Origin: Aphrophora alni
Taxonomy: Eukaryota; Arthropoda; Insecta; Hemiptera; Aphrophoridae
DNA: 64,000 nt
NCBI GenBank assembly: GCA_963513935.1
Contig: OY740776.1
Coordinates: 15,014,660 to 15,078,659, forward strand
Direction of reading: 5' to 3'
Part shown: positions 32,765 through 44,939 of the stretch, in pieces
Position numbering within the stretch: the first letter of the stretch is position 1
How the letters are laid out: every line of letters begins with the position of its first letter
The notes under the pieces: generated by a model
Told to the model about the DNA's origin: nothing
What the model saw: only the letters and a program-made list of their open reading frames with translations
Database searches by the model: none
Program-made: the position numbers and the translations under genes

Positions 32765-33425
32765 TTATACTTTGTCTACAGTTGTTATTTTGGCAATAAA
32801 AACAGTCCATACTGGCGGTCGTACCTTTTCCTTGATTTGACAGGAAGGCGATTTAGTACAACGTTGTTAGCTTTTTCCGCTAATTTAGGCGGGGTATTTG
32901 ACAGGTTTTCATCCTCTGAAACTGTCCATATTTTAAAACTAACTACACAAAATATATAAGTAGTGCTAAACAACACATCAACACTGAGTAGAAGTTCTCA
33001 CGTCAAAACTGAGGTTATTTATGAATATTACAAATAACTTAGGTGTATTGTTGAGGAAACGGGATTGCCAACTTCAAAACTCGGCAAACGAAAAATACTC
33101 TCCGTGTACATACATGGTCAATCATCTTCATGAATAATTACTTCCTTTCTCAACTTTAAAACCTTGTTTTGTTGTTAATTTATGTTATTTTACATGTAAG
33201 AATTAATCTAACCTACATACGGGACATTTCCTGTATATTATAAATCAATTCAAATAAACTTAACCTAAATTTCGTTTTGTTCGGTTGCCATTCGGAGTGG
33301 GCAAAGTGAAACTGTTGAGAAATCAGCTGTTTTGCAAACTAATTTAAATGAACAAAATGCCACTTTGTCAACAATTGTAGACAAAGTAAATTATACATTG
33401 TTTGGTCTTATTTTTCTTGTATTGA
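32765..33425. other. No recognisable gene
   Basis: Two opposing frames of about 65 codons (32747-32976) overlap and neither has a domain. AT-rich elsewhere. Confidence 0.35.
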
Positions 33426-33429
33426 AGTG

Positions 33430-33535
33430 TAGAATAAAAATATACACCGGCCAGACCTAATACTCTGCGCGCCTATGGTGATAGCGCGTGCGTTAGAGTG
33501 AGGCGACCCTTCGTTCAGCCGCATTCCCCGAAGAT
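33430..33535 (-). repeat. Family H head, inverted
   Basis: 'ggcgacccttcgttcagccg' and 'ccagacctaatactctgcgc' are the inverse of the family H head block; the piece ends at 'cattcccc'. Confidence 0.6.
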
Positions 33536-33539
33536 GTTG

Positions 33540-34020
33540 CTTGTAAACACTGTAAATATTTTCTAGATTGCAGGAGCAGCAATCAGCACTTAGTTGTATG
33601 GATCGTTTCCATGCTTATTTCAATTTCGAGTAGGCAGTGCAAGGCAATGTCATATTTAAATTACTAACAAAGTATTTGTAAAGTAATCGCTCCCTTCACT
33701 ACACAACACCCCAACCATGAATTGTCGCGAGGGCTTTACCTCGCTCTTCACGCGGTTACAAATGGGCAGGTTTCATTTGAGCTGTGGAGTTTGGGTGCGC
33801 AGTGGGTCTAGGCGGCAGTGAGGTGGTGGGGGAAGCAGCCGCCTCAGTCTGTGTCGGGTGTTGGTACTAACAACGATGTCTGCAAGACGGTTGGATCGTG
33901 GACAGTAGTCTGCGCCGACTGTTTCCCCTACAATGCCTCTGTCCCCACGCGGCCTCGAACTACAAACTTGTACCTCCCCTCCACGCCCTTCTCAAAGCTC
34001 AGATGAAACCTGTCCATTTA
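33540..34020. other. No recognisable gene; locally GC-richer
   Basis: Three overlapping ~60-codon frames near 33818-34124 fall in locally GC-rich DNA and shift against each other; no domain seen. 'cgcgagggctttacctcgc' near 33725 is a small hairpin. Confidence 0.35.
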
Positions 34021-34024
34021 TACA

Positions 34025-34955
34025 TGTTCTGCTTTTTTCACATTTCTTCTCGAAATGTCCATGGAAAGAGCTTATCAGCTTAGTACATGGAAAACCATTC
34101 CTGATACCTTGTCCTACGCGATAGGGGTACTAACAAGCAAGGGAAGTGGTTTTTATTGAGTAAAAATGTCACACTATTGAGAAGATCGGAAGTCTCCTTT
34201 TGTCTTTTGAAGTATGTAAAAGTCATCTGTGAAATTAAAAACAGCCTAGTTTTGGTCTTATTTTCCACAAATGTAGTGTATAGTCTCGGATTTACTAAAC
34301 GTAAATAAATTCTTTAAGAGGTAGACAGGGATGAAAGATGAAACAGTAGAGCCGACTCGTTAATGTATTAAAAAATCCCAAGCAGTTACTTCTGACAACC
34401 TTTTTATTTTATTTTTAATTTGAAAGATGAATGGAACGACAAATTTTGAAGTAAACTCCAATTATACTCGTAGACAATAGAAAAACTTGTCTATTTACAA
34501 CTATTTCAGCTTAATGTGGTATTTCCCTCCTTTTTACAACTTTTTTCCCTTGTTGTATAAAGACTCCAAACCATTCTGCCATCATCGTCGTATATATATA
34601 CAGGGTGGTTTTAAAACCCCTCACCTATTATAATTGTAAAAGCACACTTTTTAAGTGTTTGGGAATTTTGGAGGAGTCAACTTCAGAAATCGAGAAGGTC
34701 ATGCCAAACACAACTGTTTTTTAAAAAAAAACACACCGGTTTTAAATTTCGCAGGTGACGTTTACAATCTTCAAAAGACAAAGGGAGACTTCCGATCTTC
34801 TCAAAAGTGTGAAATTTTTACTCAATAAAAACTACTTCCTTTCCTGTTAGTACCCCTATCGCGTAGGACAATCAGGAATGGTTTTCCATGTACCAAGCTG
34901 ATAAGCAATAATTTATGGACATTTCGAGAAGAAATGTGAAAAAAGGTACAGTACT
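34025..34955. mobile_element. Element with ~200-bp inverted arms
   Basis: 34025-34225 is the inverse of about 34750-34955: 'cacatttcttctcgaaatgt', 'acatggaaaaccattcctga', 'tcctacgcgataggggtact' and 'agatcggaagtctcc' all recur in reverse order. The central part carries a mariner-type tip 'atacagggtggttttaaaac' (34599) just left of the right arm. It looks like two mariner-type MITE halves facing each other. Confidence 0.7.
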
Positions 34956-34959
34956 AAAA

Positions 34960-35585
34960 TTACTTGCAAAAGAGGAGTGACACCTTACATAAAACTGTCA
35001 CTCATTTTGCAGCTAACATTGTTGATTTTGGGCTATAATACGTTGTTTGGTGTCACGTTATTATCCTTTAACACCGTATTTTTCTTCTAAAAACAGTGGT
35101 GGAATCATAACTGAAAAAGGTTTTACCGTTTTCAACATATCAGTAGGTTTAAGATTAAGGAGTAGACTTTAAAGTTGTAATGAAAAGCTGATCGTGTGAC
35201 ATTGTTCAACACAGTATTTGTTTCTAGAAACAATGTTGGAGAAAAACTGAAAAGGGTTTAACCGTTTTCGAGATATCCTAATCTAACCTAACGTAAACCT
35301 ACTGATATCTCTAAAGCGGTAAACATTTTATAAGTTTTCAGAAAATCACAATAAAAGCAGGAAAGTTGTGAAAATTAAACTTTTCGTCTATAAGTTAGAC
35401 ATTTTTGGGGAAAGCAAAAAATTCATAGTTCCAAAAAGATTGAGAGAAAGTGATTGTCTACTTCGTATAATGTGTACTTTTACTCCAAAATTTCTTTGGA
35501 GAACCAATCCTCCTGCATACGTATATATGAGGCTAGTTAGCACCTAGCCTTCACTATTTTACGTGAAGAAAATAGTGACGAGGTT
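34960..35585. other. No recognisable gene
   Basis: AT-rich; a short 'taatctaacctaacg' TTAGG-like run near 35280. A 'cattgttgattttgggctat' piece near 35010 resembles family H. Confidence 0.35.
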
Positions 35586-35589
35586 CAGA

Positions 35590-35745
35590 ACACCTGTGTA
35601 ACAACACCAATACACCTACTGGATGAAACATCTTGATCTACCAATACAATTTAACATTTCCTAGAAGACTCAAGAAACCAACTTTTGAGCATTACATTTA
35701 AAGGATTTGCTTGTATTACATTGTATGATTGGTCTGATAGCACAC
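35590..35745 (+). repeat. Family R, 3' third
   Basis: 'gtgtaacaacaccaatacac', 'cttgatctaccaatacaatt' and 'gcttgtattacattgtatg' match the R right end. Confidence 0.65.
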
Positions 35746-35749
35746 ATCA

Positions 35750-36275
35750 ATTTTTTTATAAAGAAGAACGTAACCTAGTTAGTTATTTTTGCTGACAAGT
35801 TTGAGCAATACTTCTCACTGTTTCTAATCGCGTGATTGACATATGAAACAGGTACAATTGATGTTAAACAAAACCATATGGCCTAGATTGTAAATTCATA
35901 GATAATCTGGGAATTTCCTTGTGCAGAAATAACTCGTCCTTGGGTAGGACCATCGATGTCAAACAAAATATGGTCTTGAAGCATGACCAAAGGATGTGGT
36001 TACCGGAACAAAACAACAATACCTAGAGCTAAATGATTGGTTCTGGGTACGTTCATCTGCTCGATTTGGATCATCTATGATCAGTCAAGCAGTGGATTTT
36101 GTGTCGTTAGTTTTTATGCTTCCAGAGAAAGAAGTCTTATAAGCACGAAATTATGAAACGAAGATTAGATTTAATAGTAGACCTTTCAAAGGATCAATTA
36201 TAGTGAGTATGGGCTTGATAATCTAAAAGGAACATAGTTGGATCTATACACTTTTCATGTAGTTTTTGGTTAGAT
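35750..36275. other. No recognisable feature
   Basis: AT-rich; nothing recognised. Confidence 0.35.
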
Positions 36276-36279
36276 ACTT

Positions 36280-36355
36280 CTCTTTCATTTTTCTTTTGAG
36301 GTCGCTCTTGACCAATTCTTTGTTATTTTTTGAATCCTGACGCTATTATACTATT
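36280..36355 (-). repeat. Family F fragment, inverted
   Basis: 'ctcttgaccaattctttg' and 'ctgacgctattata' are the inverse of the family F left part. Confidence 0.55.
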
Positions 36356-36440
36356 ATTAAACTGGGAATGCAGCGTAACGAAGGGTCGCTTCACTCACAC
36401 AAGCGCAGAGGATTAGGACCTCCGGTGACCCCCAAGCCAA
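36355..36440 (+). repeat. Family H head fragment
   Basis: 'actgggaatgcagcgtaacg', 'gtcgcttcactcacacaagc' and 'gcagaggattaggacctccg' match the first ~80 bp of family H; the rest is absent. Confidence 0.65.
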
Positions 36441-36654
36441 TTTTTATAAATTGTTTTATAACACTCGTTTAAATTAGTATGTGTCGTTACAGCTGATTTT
36501 GATGAAGTTGTAATTTTATGACTGAGTTATCAACAAAACGAAAACGAAAAAAAATAAAAATAATAAACGGAATAAACATTTTTCCATGTTATTTCAAGGT
36601 CATGCAAAAAACAAAATGGTAGAAAAGAACATGAAATAAAGATCTCCTCTCTAA

Positions 36655-36745
36655 TACTATAAAAACATTCAGGGTTGGATAACAACAAGAATTGATCAAT
36701 ACAGACCTGACAGAAAAGAAGAAAGAGAGGGATCTAACCCACAAT
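36655..36745 (+). repeat. Family F fragment
   Basis: 'gacctgacagaaaagaagaa' then 'agagagggatctaaccca' match family F. Confidence 0.55.
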
Positions 36746-36749
36746 GCGA

Positions 36750-37615
36750 TTACTCTAGCTGCAACGTGGTAAAGTTGCTCAAGAGGAAATAACTAATTTA
36801 ATACCGGTGATTACACTAACCTACGATAGCTCTAGCTAAGGAAAACGTGCTCACCATACTCATTGAGGTCCCCGGCCTGACCCAACATTCTTACATAACC
36901 AGCTTTTAATAACTTGACTAAACTAAATTAAGTGGGAGGAGTAAACACTCTAATTACCAAACATACTCTATACAATACTAAATTAAATATGGGTGGTCGA
37001 TATTACATAATATATTATTAACGCGGCCCAATATGGTTCACCGGCCTTTCGAGAATATCGAAAACGCCATTTACTGAAATTACACCGACATTTAATTTGG
37101 AAAAATTCGCTTAAATAAATTAGGACAACTTCAGTCCAGTCGTGTTGAACTGCTGAACCCTACATACCATACTCTGGATGTTACGTCACAGGTTGTCCGC
37201 CTAAACAGGAGATCACAGCTGTGCACTGCCTTCTGAATGCAGTGCTGTGCGTAATTCGGTTGGTGATCACGATCTAGATAGCACTGAAAACCCAAAGCGC
37301 AATCGAAGATCTAAGTCATAACGTAATCAAGATTTCAACCACGGTGAGCTGTGGCTACTGTTCATCAGACCTCGTGACAAACCCAAGATTACATGAAAAA
37401 ATTATGTTCCCTCGGGATTGTCAAGCCGGTACTCAATAGTGAGCACTCGAAGGTAGTTAGTTAGATAGTGATGTAGGGGTCCGAGGTTATTCAGCCTCTT
37501 GTCACTATGACCCTTTTGTGACTACCTAAATAATTTTATTTTAGACCCAACCAAAGATTTAAGCTTCCGAAAAATCTTAAAATGGTTTTTTAAGAAAAAT
37601 GTTCTGGGGGACATG
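36750..37615. other. No gene; family F traces
   Basis: 'gattacatgaaaaaatta' and 'gggattgtcaagccggtact' (37390-37440) are weak family F pieces. The rest is not recognised. Confidence 0.35.
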
Positions 37616-37619
37616 CTCG

Positions 37620-38262
37620 TTACCTCTGCAGTGGTGGGAAATAGAATGCTGAGGTAAAGTAGCCTACTGTAGGTTAGAGATTCACACACACAACCCGTGT
37701 TCAGCTGTTTCCTTATGTGTCAGGCATAAGCAGCATGTATCCACTGTAGCCTTCCCCATATGTTTTAGATGGTAATTCACTGGACAGTAGGCTAATAATC
37801 AGCTTTCTACTGAGTTCCAGTAATTTTTTAGGCTTTGTCCTAAAGTAGACTATACACATTTTAGCTTGTCTTAAAACCAATACTAACCCTTGATCTTTTA
37901 ATCTTGTTCTCAGGATTCCATGATATTATGATGATATGTTTTAGCCACGCCAGAGAATAGTTCTGGGCCAACAAAATCATCCTCTGCATCCTCCTTAGCA
38001 AAGTGATCTCCCTCTTCATTTGCTGGTATTCCTTCATACCGTTGCACTCAAAGTAAGGAGACTTTGTTGTTTGTTACCTGTTGATTGATTGCCTGAAGAC
38101 ATTCCTAGACCAATCTTGACTCAAAAGTGTATGACCCTAGAACCTTAAGAGCTGTCTGACATGATATAGATCTCTGTGTCTTTGAGATATTCTTGATATA
38201 CTCTCTAACGCAGAGCATCTGACGGTAATTAAATCTGCCCACATACCAAATTTGATTAAAAT
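37620..38262 (-). pseudogene. Dead RNase H domain and C-terminus of a LINE
   Basis: Minus-strand translation in several frames gives the pieces of the RNase H domain carried by R1/I-type retrotransposons: 'ALKVLGSYTFESRLV' (about 38105-38150), then 'EGIPANEEGDHFAKEDAE' and 'FVGPELFSGVAKTYHHNIM' (about 37915-38035), then 'RQAKMCIVYFRTKPKKLLEL' and 'KETAEHGLC', a vestige of the C-terminal Cys-His knuckle. In an intact element this domain removes the RNA strand of the RNA-DNA hybrid. At least four frame changes and a stop directly after 'ESRLV' kill it. The N-terminal edge of the domain abuts the 33-bp tandem array at 38266. Confidence 0.8.
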
Positions 38263-38265
38263 CGA

Positions 38266-38462
38266 TCCAAGCATGTGAGCTGTACAGCACTGCACTGGCC
38301 CAAGCATGTGAGCTGTACAGCACTGCACTGGCCCAAGCATATGAGTTGTACAGCACTGCACTGGCCCAAGCATGTGAGCTGTACAGTACTGCACTGGCCC
38401 AAGCATGTGAGCTGTACAGTACTGCACTGGCCCAAGCATGTGAGCTGTACAGCACTGCACTG
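38266..38462. repeat. 33-bp tandem array, six units
   Basis: The unit is CCCAAGCATGTGAGCTGTAC plus AGCACTGCACTGG. Unit 3 has 'catatgagttg'; units 4 and 5 have 'acagtactg'; the last unit ends at 'gcactg'. Because 33 is divisible by three and the unit lacks stops in several frames, repetitive ORFs appear on both strands; they are artefacts. The array starts 4 bp from the RNase H remnant. Confidence 0.95.
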
Positions 38463-38464
38463 AC

Positions 38465-39520
38465 ATCATTCCAAAAATCACTTTGGACTCAGGGGACCTC
38501 AAAACGAATATATCAGCAAAAAAATATATCGATTTTGTTTACCTTCACGCAACATTCGAAAAAATAAACATAACATTTTGTAGATTATTTATACGTCCAG
38601 GAAAAGTTCCAACATCGTTATCATAAAATAGAAACAAGGATACAGTTATCGGACCATGATGATGTTAGATATTGTCGTTAGAAGTATTCAACCGTTTAGG
38701 ATTAAAAGAGATAACTGTTTAATTTTAGTAGATTAAGAGATTAACACACTTCTTTCCCGTATAATTTAAAAAAGTCAGAATTTGTAACCCAGATTATAAT
38801 TTGGTATGTTTGTGCCACTGTCCCAAATAGTAAAAAACTTGTATTTTTTTAGGAGAATAGATTAATCGTATTGTCTCGATCCTTTATCAATTATACAATA
38901 TCTCGAAAACTGAATTTAAAAAAATTGTATAGTTGAGTTTTGATTATATGTAGGATAAGTTAGATTTTGAGTTAAAAGCAAAACTGAAAACATCTGAAGA
39001 TACTGCCAAGTTATGTTCAGAGCGTTTTCAATGGGTCCAAAAAAACTGGATCCTCGGTGTTACAATCCAACCACAACCATCCCTCCATTTCCTCGGTTGT
39101 CAGCAACCCTTCTCCATTTCAATATCCCGATCCTTCTCAGGTCATCCTCTACACTTTCACCTATCTTATCCTGCTCCTTCTTCTCAGTCTTCCTTCTCGT
39201 TTTCTTTTCTTGTTTCATTCATTCTCCTACATCACCAGCCTATCCAATTCTAGATCTTTTTATTTTTATAAGCATTCAATGGAAATACAGCTGTTCCAAC
39301 TCTATATTCCTTCTAATCCTCAATTATCTTCCGTCATTACGAAGGATTTTCCTCCCCCAATACCAGTAGCAGATTCTTATCTCTTACTGTTAGGGTCAAT
39401 GACTCAGCTCCGAATGTACAACAGGTTTTGCTTTGTAGATGCTTTTCTTTTTTGTTCTAGTCAGAGAGTTTGATTTTTCTTCAACTTTTCGGTCATCATC
39501 GCATCATGAAAAAAGTAGAA
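38465..39520. other. No gene; pyrimidine-rich stretch
   Basis: 39060-39370 is strongly C+T-rich on the plus strand and yields two overlapping frames of 118 and 138 codons dominated by Ser, Leu, Phe and Pro. I regard them as compositional artefacts. Confidence 0.4.
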
Positions 39521-39524
39521 GAAA

Positions 39525-39665
39525 AGACCGTTAGCACTCGAATACTCTAATTAGGGTCAGCAAAAAACAAGATGTGGTTAAGAAACCTGACAGAAAAGGT
39601 GAAAGAGAGAGATATATTCTAAGACTACGTGAAAAAGAGTGTATACCCAGCTAGGTTCACTCGGA
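39525..39665 (+). repeat. Family F repeat
   Basis: 'actcgaatactctaattagg', 'aagaaacctgacagaaaagg', 'gaaagagagagatat' and 'gaaaaagagtgtatacccag' are in family F order. Confidence 0.65.
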
Positions 39666-39669
39666 ATTT

Positions 39670-40690
39670 CCATCATAGTAAGACCCTGAGGGTGCTTTTG
39701 ATTGAAATACCTCCTGCAATGCATGGTAAGCTCAGTTCCTTGCTGGGGTTCTTGCATCTCTTTTAATATGGTATTGTCATTTATAACAAATGTGCCCAAA
39801 TAATTACTGTATTTAAAGTCGTTACTACAGTCCAAAATGGCGAATCATTTTTTATGAAATTTAGTATGTTGACATATTTTGGCAGTATCAGGAAGGATTT
39901 TTCAAATAATTTTTTTTGGGGACTTTTCATAAGTTTAAAACGCAAAGTTTGTATTTCATTAAATCGTCTCAAAAGATTATTTTTTCTCAGTTGTTAAGTG
40001 AACCGAACAAAATGTATTGGTTTCCATCTCTTTTTATTTGTTTCTAGTAATGCGGGGTAATGTCCGCAGAAAGGTAGTAGTGGACTGCTTGCCACCTCCG
40101 TCAATTCGGCTCCCTGTTACTCTACTTCAGTATTGCCACATCTGTACTCACAATAAATTAGCTCCTGGGCAGTTATACTGTATATAGCTCACGACGAAGT
40201 CTTATGTTTTTAGAAAAGGTAATATTTTGTCCAATGAAATTAACCACCTTCAAAGCATTGGAAAGATTATCATCACCCGCCCAGCTAAAGCGGCTCTATT
40301 GTAGACATTTTTGGGAAGAAGTTGTCGAATGTTTTTTTTTCAGAGTGTGAGAAAGTTAATTCAATATTTTCCCACAAATTAATTGTCGTTTTAGTTCTAA
40401 TAATAGTATTGTACAGATTGTTCGATGACATTTAACCTGTTTTTAATAGTTACGCAAGATAGCGTATGGATTGTGTCTTGGAATGTTGCTGATTGTGCTG
40501 ATTTCTTGCAGTTGTAATTTCTAACTAGTTCGTCACGTAGGATTTTTCTTAACTATTTAACCTTGGTCAAGGTTGTTTCAGGTTATAAGGTCGTCCGAAA
40601 TATAGTTCTACTATAAATAACGATGTATTTTTAATATTATTAATCTAGTTTATTTTAACGTTTGACATTATTTGTGTGTATAAAATTAAT
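39670..40690. other. No recognisable feature
   Basis: AT-rich; nothing recognised. Confidence 0.35.
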
Positions 40691-40691
40691 A

Positions 40692-40760
40692 CAGGGTGAG
40701 CCGAAAGTGTGGATCACTCTCGTTAACACACTACAGGGTGGGGTTATTCATGAAGAAGCG
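40692..40760 (+). mobile_element. Mariner-type MITE left end
   Basis: 'aatacagggtgagccgaaag' is a typical mariner-type tip; a second 'ctacagggtggggttattc' lies 40 bp on. 'atggcgaccgat' near 40882 suggests the body continues. The right end was not located. Confidence 0.5.
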
Positions 40761-40764
40761 TTTT

Positions 40765-42685
40765 TACTTGTGATTTCACAACTAGACACAACCGATTTTG
40801 ATAAAATTTCGTATTTTATAACAGTTCTAAGGCCGAATTTAGGGGTTTTATCGATAACTCGCGAACCGAAATTTTTTGTACAAATGGCGACCGATACATT
40901 TTTTTGGGTCCTTAGTTGAGCAAAATTTGATCGAAATAATCAAAGCCAAATTTTAGAAAATTGTAATTTTGTGTTTTTTATGTTATGGCACCATCCGCTA
41001 ATTTAATTAAATCTACCATGCGTTTGAGTTTCTAACATTGCAAAGACAACAGACAGATCTCATCCCAAAATTCACTTTTTAAGTTTCACGATACTTTAAA
41101 ATAAATATTTTCTTAAAAATCTACGCCAATTTTGTTACCTTACTGTAAATGAGAGAAATTAAAACGAACTGATTTACAAATGTTGTAATTCCCGTTTATA
41201 TTAACAAAGAAACAAACACTATAAAATAAATCCTAGAATGACAAGAACAGACAGAAGGATCCTAAAATTGTTTTATTTTAAAAATCACACTACTTCCGCC
41301 TACCATGAGTCACGACACAAAGCTTGCTGCTAATATGCAAGCTATTTATACACAAACAGCAAAGGCTCCAAGACATTGCCCCTGTGGAAGCCCGCACTAA
41401 TTGGCGTAGTGTTTAAACTTGACAATCTAACGGAGGTTTTGAACCGGTTAAAAGCTGTACGTTGTCATAGACTTGTAATAAATTAGAATGTTTCAATTTG
41501 TTCTGTTGGTAGAACTGATGGTTTGTTAAAGATGACTTTATCCTTGACGGTGAAAGTTGGGATGTAGAATATTTGATTAACTCGTTAAAATCTGTAAATA
41601 ATCTTCCTCACATGTAGTGGTAGGGGAACAGAGAAGGGGGGGAGGTGTATAGAGTAATATTGTTCTAAAAAGGGGGGAAACATAACACGAAATTTCATGT
41701 TTTGGTTGAAAGGAATTATAAAATCTATAAAATAAACTACCCGTCCGTTATTTTCTATTCTTTTAAAATTTAAAAAAGTTAGGAGGAAACTTACAAACGT
41801 TAAAATTTTAACCTTAACTAACATAACTCAAGACAAGCAAAATACTTTGAAAATTTTACTTTTTAAATTTCATGAAAATAAGAGAAAACTTGTGACCTTG
41901 AGTACATATTTTTTTAATTTTATGAAATATAAAAAATGCACGACAGACAATACATTTTCATAAATGAATTTAAAAGACTACTAAATTCTTATTCTAACCC
42001 AACCTAACCTAACCTAAAAAAATAAAACCTTTAAACAATTTTTTTTAATTTGACGAAAATAAACATACCTACACATATAAATTTCATACACTAATTTACA
42101 CTACCTTTATTACATTTTAATTTTCATTCAACCCAACCTAACTCTAAACAACGAAAAACTAGAACTAGAATTTTTTTTTTTAATTTGATGAAATAACAGA
42201 ACTTCTGACCTTTCTCATTACCCTCCCAGAGGGGCATCAATATGATCTCTGAAACTACAAGACTTACGCAAACTTTAAAGGGGGGGGCTCCACTTATTTC
42301 TTAGTGACCATTAAAAATATAAAATTGGAATTACGAAATTCGATAGCCATTTTACAATATAACGGCCAACTTTATAATTTCTTTGGAACTAGTTTTCGGA
42401 TTCTAGACAGCATTTTAGGATTTCTTTAAAATCTTGACATAATTTTTGTTTAGAAGCTAGAGCCCTCAAAAGATTTGAAAAAAACTAGTGTTTTGCTGTT
42501 TCACAATTTAATACAATTGTTTTATTGATTTATTATTGTTTGACTATTTTTCGACTTCACAATAATGTCATTTAATTATTTAATTCAAATTTTAATAATC
42601 AGAAAATGACGCTTAAACCGCAAAATGAGTCTTTTAATATGTTCACTTCTACGAGAGCTTAGCCAACATTACAAGGTTCAGAAAA
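40765..42685. other. No gene; AT-rich
   Basis: Two short inverted TTAGG runs ('acctaacctaacct' near 42003 and a decayed one near 42133) and a G7 run near 42280. No recognisable coding sequence. Confidence 0.4.
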
Positions 42686-42689
42686 CGTG

Positions 42690-42850
42690 TTAAACTTACA
42701 CTACTGGATATGACCGCTTGATCTTCCAATACAATTTAACATTTCCTACAAGGCCCAAGAAACTAACATTTGGGGATTAAATTTAGAAGATCTGCATTTC
42801 TTATATCGTATTGGGTTGTGTTAGTACCATGATGGCCCCCATCAAATCGT
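42690..42850 (+). repeat. Family R, 3' third
   Basis: 'gttcagaaaacgtgttaaac', 'ttgatcttccaatacaattt', 'acatttcctacaaggc' and 'taccatgatgg' match the R right end. Confidence 0.65.
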
Positions 42851-43254
42851 TTGTATATTTTAACACGCGTATTTCAATTCTTGTTGTATGGACAAACGAC
42901 AAATTGTCGTTATAAGACCTATATAATAACAATCTTTACAAAGACAAGTTACAATCTTCATGAAGATATGACCATATAAGCTCCATTCTTGGTGTTATCA
43001 GTCAACAATCAGGTCTGGAACTGTTTTAAAAGCTATTAAACTCATCTGATAATCACTAATGTATTGAAATAACTTTCGAACTATTGAAAATGTCAAATCA
43101 AGTTGTCTAGGTTTGTTTTGTGTTAACATTAATCATGTGTTAAGTTCAACTAAATCTCAAGTCAAGAGGACATACGATGGGAGTCTATACTGATAGAATA
43201 TTTATCGTTTTATTTACTGAGATTTATGTTTGTCCCTCGGTTATCATTTAAGAA

Positions 43255-44040
43255 TAGAACATAAAATATTAAGCCCTCCAATACTCTAATAGCGTCTGAG
43301 TCAATAAAGAACTAGAAATACTGTGAGAAAATTGATGGGAAAGCTTAAAGAGAGGGATCTAACCCAAGACTACATGGAGAAAGGTGTAGATCTAGCTAGG
43401 TGGGCTTGGGATTGCCAAGCCCGTATTCTTTATATATGAGCAAGTGAGGGTTCGAATAGCATCAAGGTCGGTAAAACACAACAGTTGGTAAGAATGAAAG
43501 ATTTAAGAGAGGGATCTAACCCAAGACTACATGGAGAAAGGTATAGATCTAGCTAGGTGGGCTTGGGATTGCCAAGCCCGTATTCTTTATATATGAGCAA
43601 GTGAGGGTGCGAATAGCATCAAGGTCGGTAAAACACAACAGTTGGTAAGAGAAACCTGATGGGAAAGCTTAAAGAGAGGGATCTAACCCAAGACTACATG
43701 GAGAAAGGTATAGATGCAGCTAAGTTGCCTGGGATTGCCAAGCCCGTATTCTTTATATATGAGCAAGTGATGGTTTAAATAGCGTCGGTAAAGAACAAGA
43801 GTTGGTAAGAATGAGAGATTTAAGAGAGGGATCTAACCCAAGACTACATGGAGAAAGGTATAGATTCAGCTAAGTTGCCTGGGATTGCCAAGCCCGTATT
43901 CTTTATATATGAGCAAGTGATGGTTTAAATAGCGTCGGTAAAGAACAAGAGTTGGTAAGAATGAGAGATTTAAGAGAGGGATCTAACCCAAGACTACATG
44001 GAGACAGGTGTAGATCCAGGTAGCATCCCTCGGGCTTGGC
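43255..44040 (+). repeat. Family F tandem array, five units
   Basis: GGGATCTAACCCAAGACTAC starts at 43354, 43511, 43678, 43828 and 43978, giving spacings of 157, 167, 150 and 150 bp. Each unit continues with 'catggagaaaggt', 'gggattgccaagcccgtatt', 'tttatatatgagcaagtga' and a 'gcgtc..ggtaaa' block. Units 3 and 4 are almost identical over the 150-bp period, pointing to recent amplification. Single copies of the same sequence are spread through the window. Confidence 0.9.
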
Positions 44041-44049
44041 ACGTAATCG

Positions 44050-44340
44050 TAGAGATGTTTGGTTAGCACCATTAATTAGAATTAAAATCTGAAAAAATTT
44101 ATCTAATTTAATGAATTATAAATTGAATAACACGCGAGATATGAACAAATACTGTTTAAAATGGACGACATTTTAAATTAGTTTTTTCTGAATTTCAACA
44201 GGGTTCTATATATAGTCCCCTACACCAAATTGCATGTTCCTATCTTTATTTGTAAGGCCGCAATCGTACTTAAGTACATACGGCTACAACGACGGACGGA
44301 CCGTGTGTCGAAAATCTTTTTTTTTTTTTCGTGTTTTTAA
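44050..44340 (-). repeat. Family R, inverted left part
   Basis: 'cgagatatgaacaaatactg', 'cctatctttatttgtaaggc' and 'acaacgacggacggaccg' are inverse R blocks. Confidence 0.55.
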
Positions 44341-44439
44341 GGCCGTGAAACGTGAATATCAGTTCTTACATTGATTGGAACTAAATGATGAACTCTATGG
44401 AGTACGACTGTATCCTATAAGCGCTTCCAAATTCATGTG

Positions 44440-44790
44440 TGGTTTCCCTAATTTAAAACTGCATGTCGAAAAGAAACTTAATTGAATTCCTGGTAGCATT
44501 TACTTTTTAACTGTTTAGATCTATTAGTCTAAAGTTTATAAGATGTTGCCATTTATAGCTTGTTTTTTGTGCAGCTTAATGGATTACGTTTATTTTTAAT
44601 CAATTGTTATCTGTGCGTTGTTTTCTAAAACTACCATTCCAATATTTTATATATATTTTTTTCTTCATAATTCTAATATGTTTCTTTGTATTGTATGGAT
44701 TGAATCGGTATTTCGCATGTGTTTTCGGTTCAAAAGAGAAAGCAGAGTGTAGTTTTTAGTGTTTTGCTTTTTTAAATGTTGAACATAATT
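44440..44790 (+). repeat. Family H, right half, first piece
   Basis: 'gtctaaagtttataagatgt', 'gcagcttaatggattacgtt' and 'gtgtagtttttagtgttttg' follow the 23.3 and 59.0 kb copies. The match breaks at the T20 run (44793-44813) and resumes at about 46975, so 2.2 kb of other DNA lies inside. Confidence 0.7.
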
Positions 44791-44939
44791 ATGTTTTTTT
44801 TTTTTTTTTTTTTTGGTGTGAAAAAACATCTAATGCGGCGGTACGGGAGTAATTTGACACAGTTATGTTTTATCTTGGATGCTTGGTTGACTAACGTTAA
44901 ACTAAACAGTTGGTACTTCTGCTTGCATGAATTAAAACA

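Noticed and set aside
38105..38567. Repetitive frames on both strands, and the array as a CRISPR
   Set aside because: The 33-bp units are contiguous without spacers and the frames exist only because 33 is a multiple of three.
39013..39473. Two overlapping frames of 118 and 138 codons
   Set aside because: They arise from a C+T-rich strand; composition is Ser/Leu/Phe/Pro with no motif, and both frames are equally open.
43440..43460. GGTTCGAAT as a tRNA B-box
   Set aside because: It belongs to the family F tandem unit, has no A-box at the right distance, and cannot form a cloverleaf.
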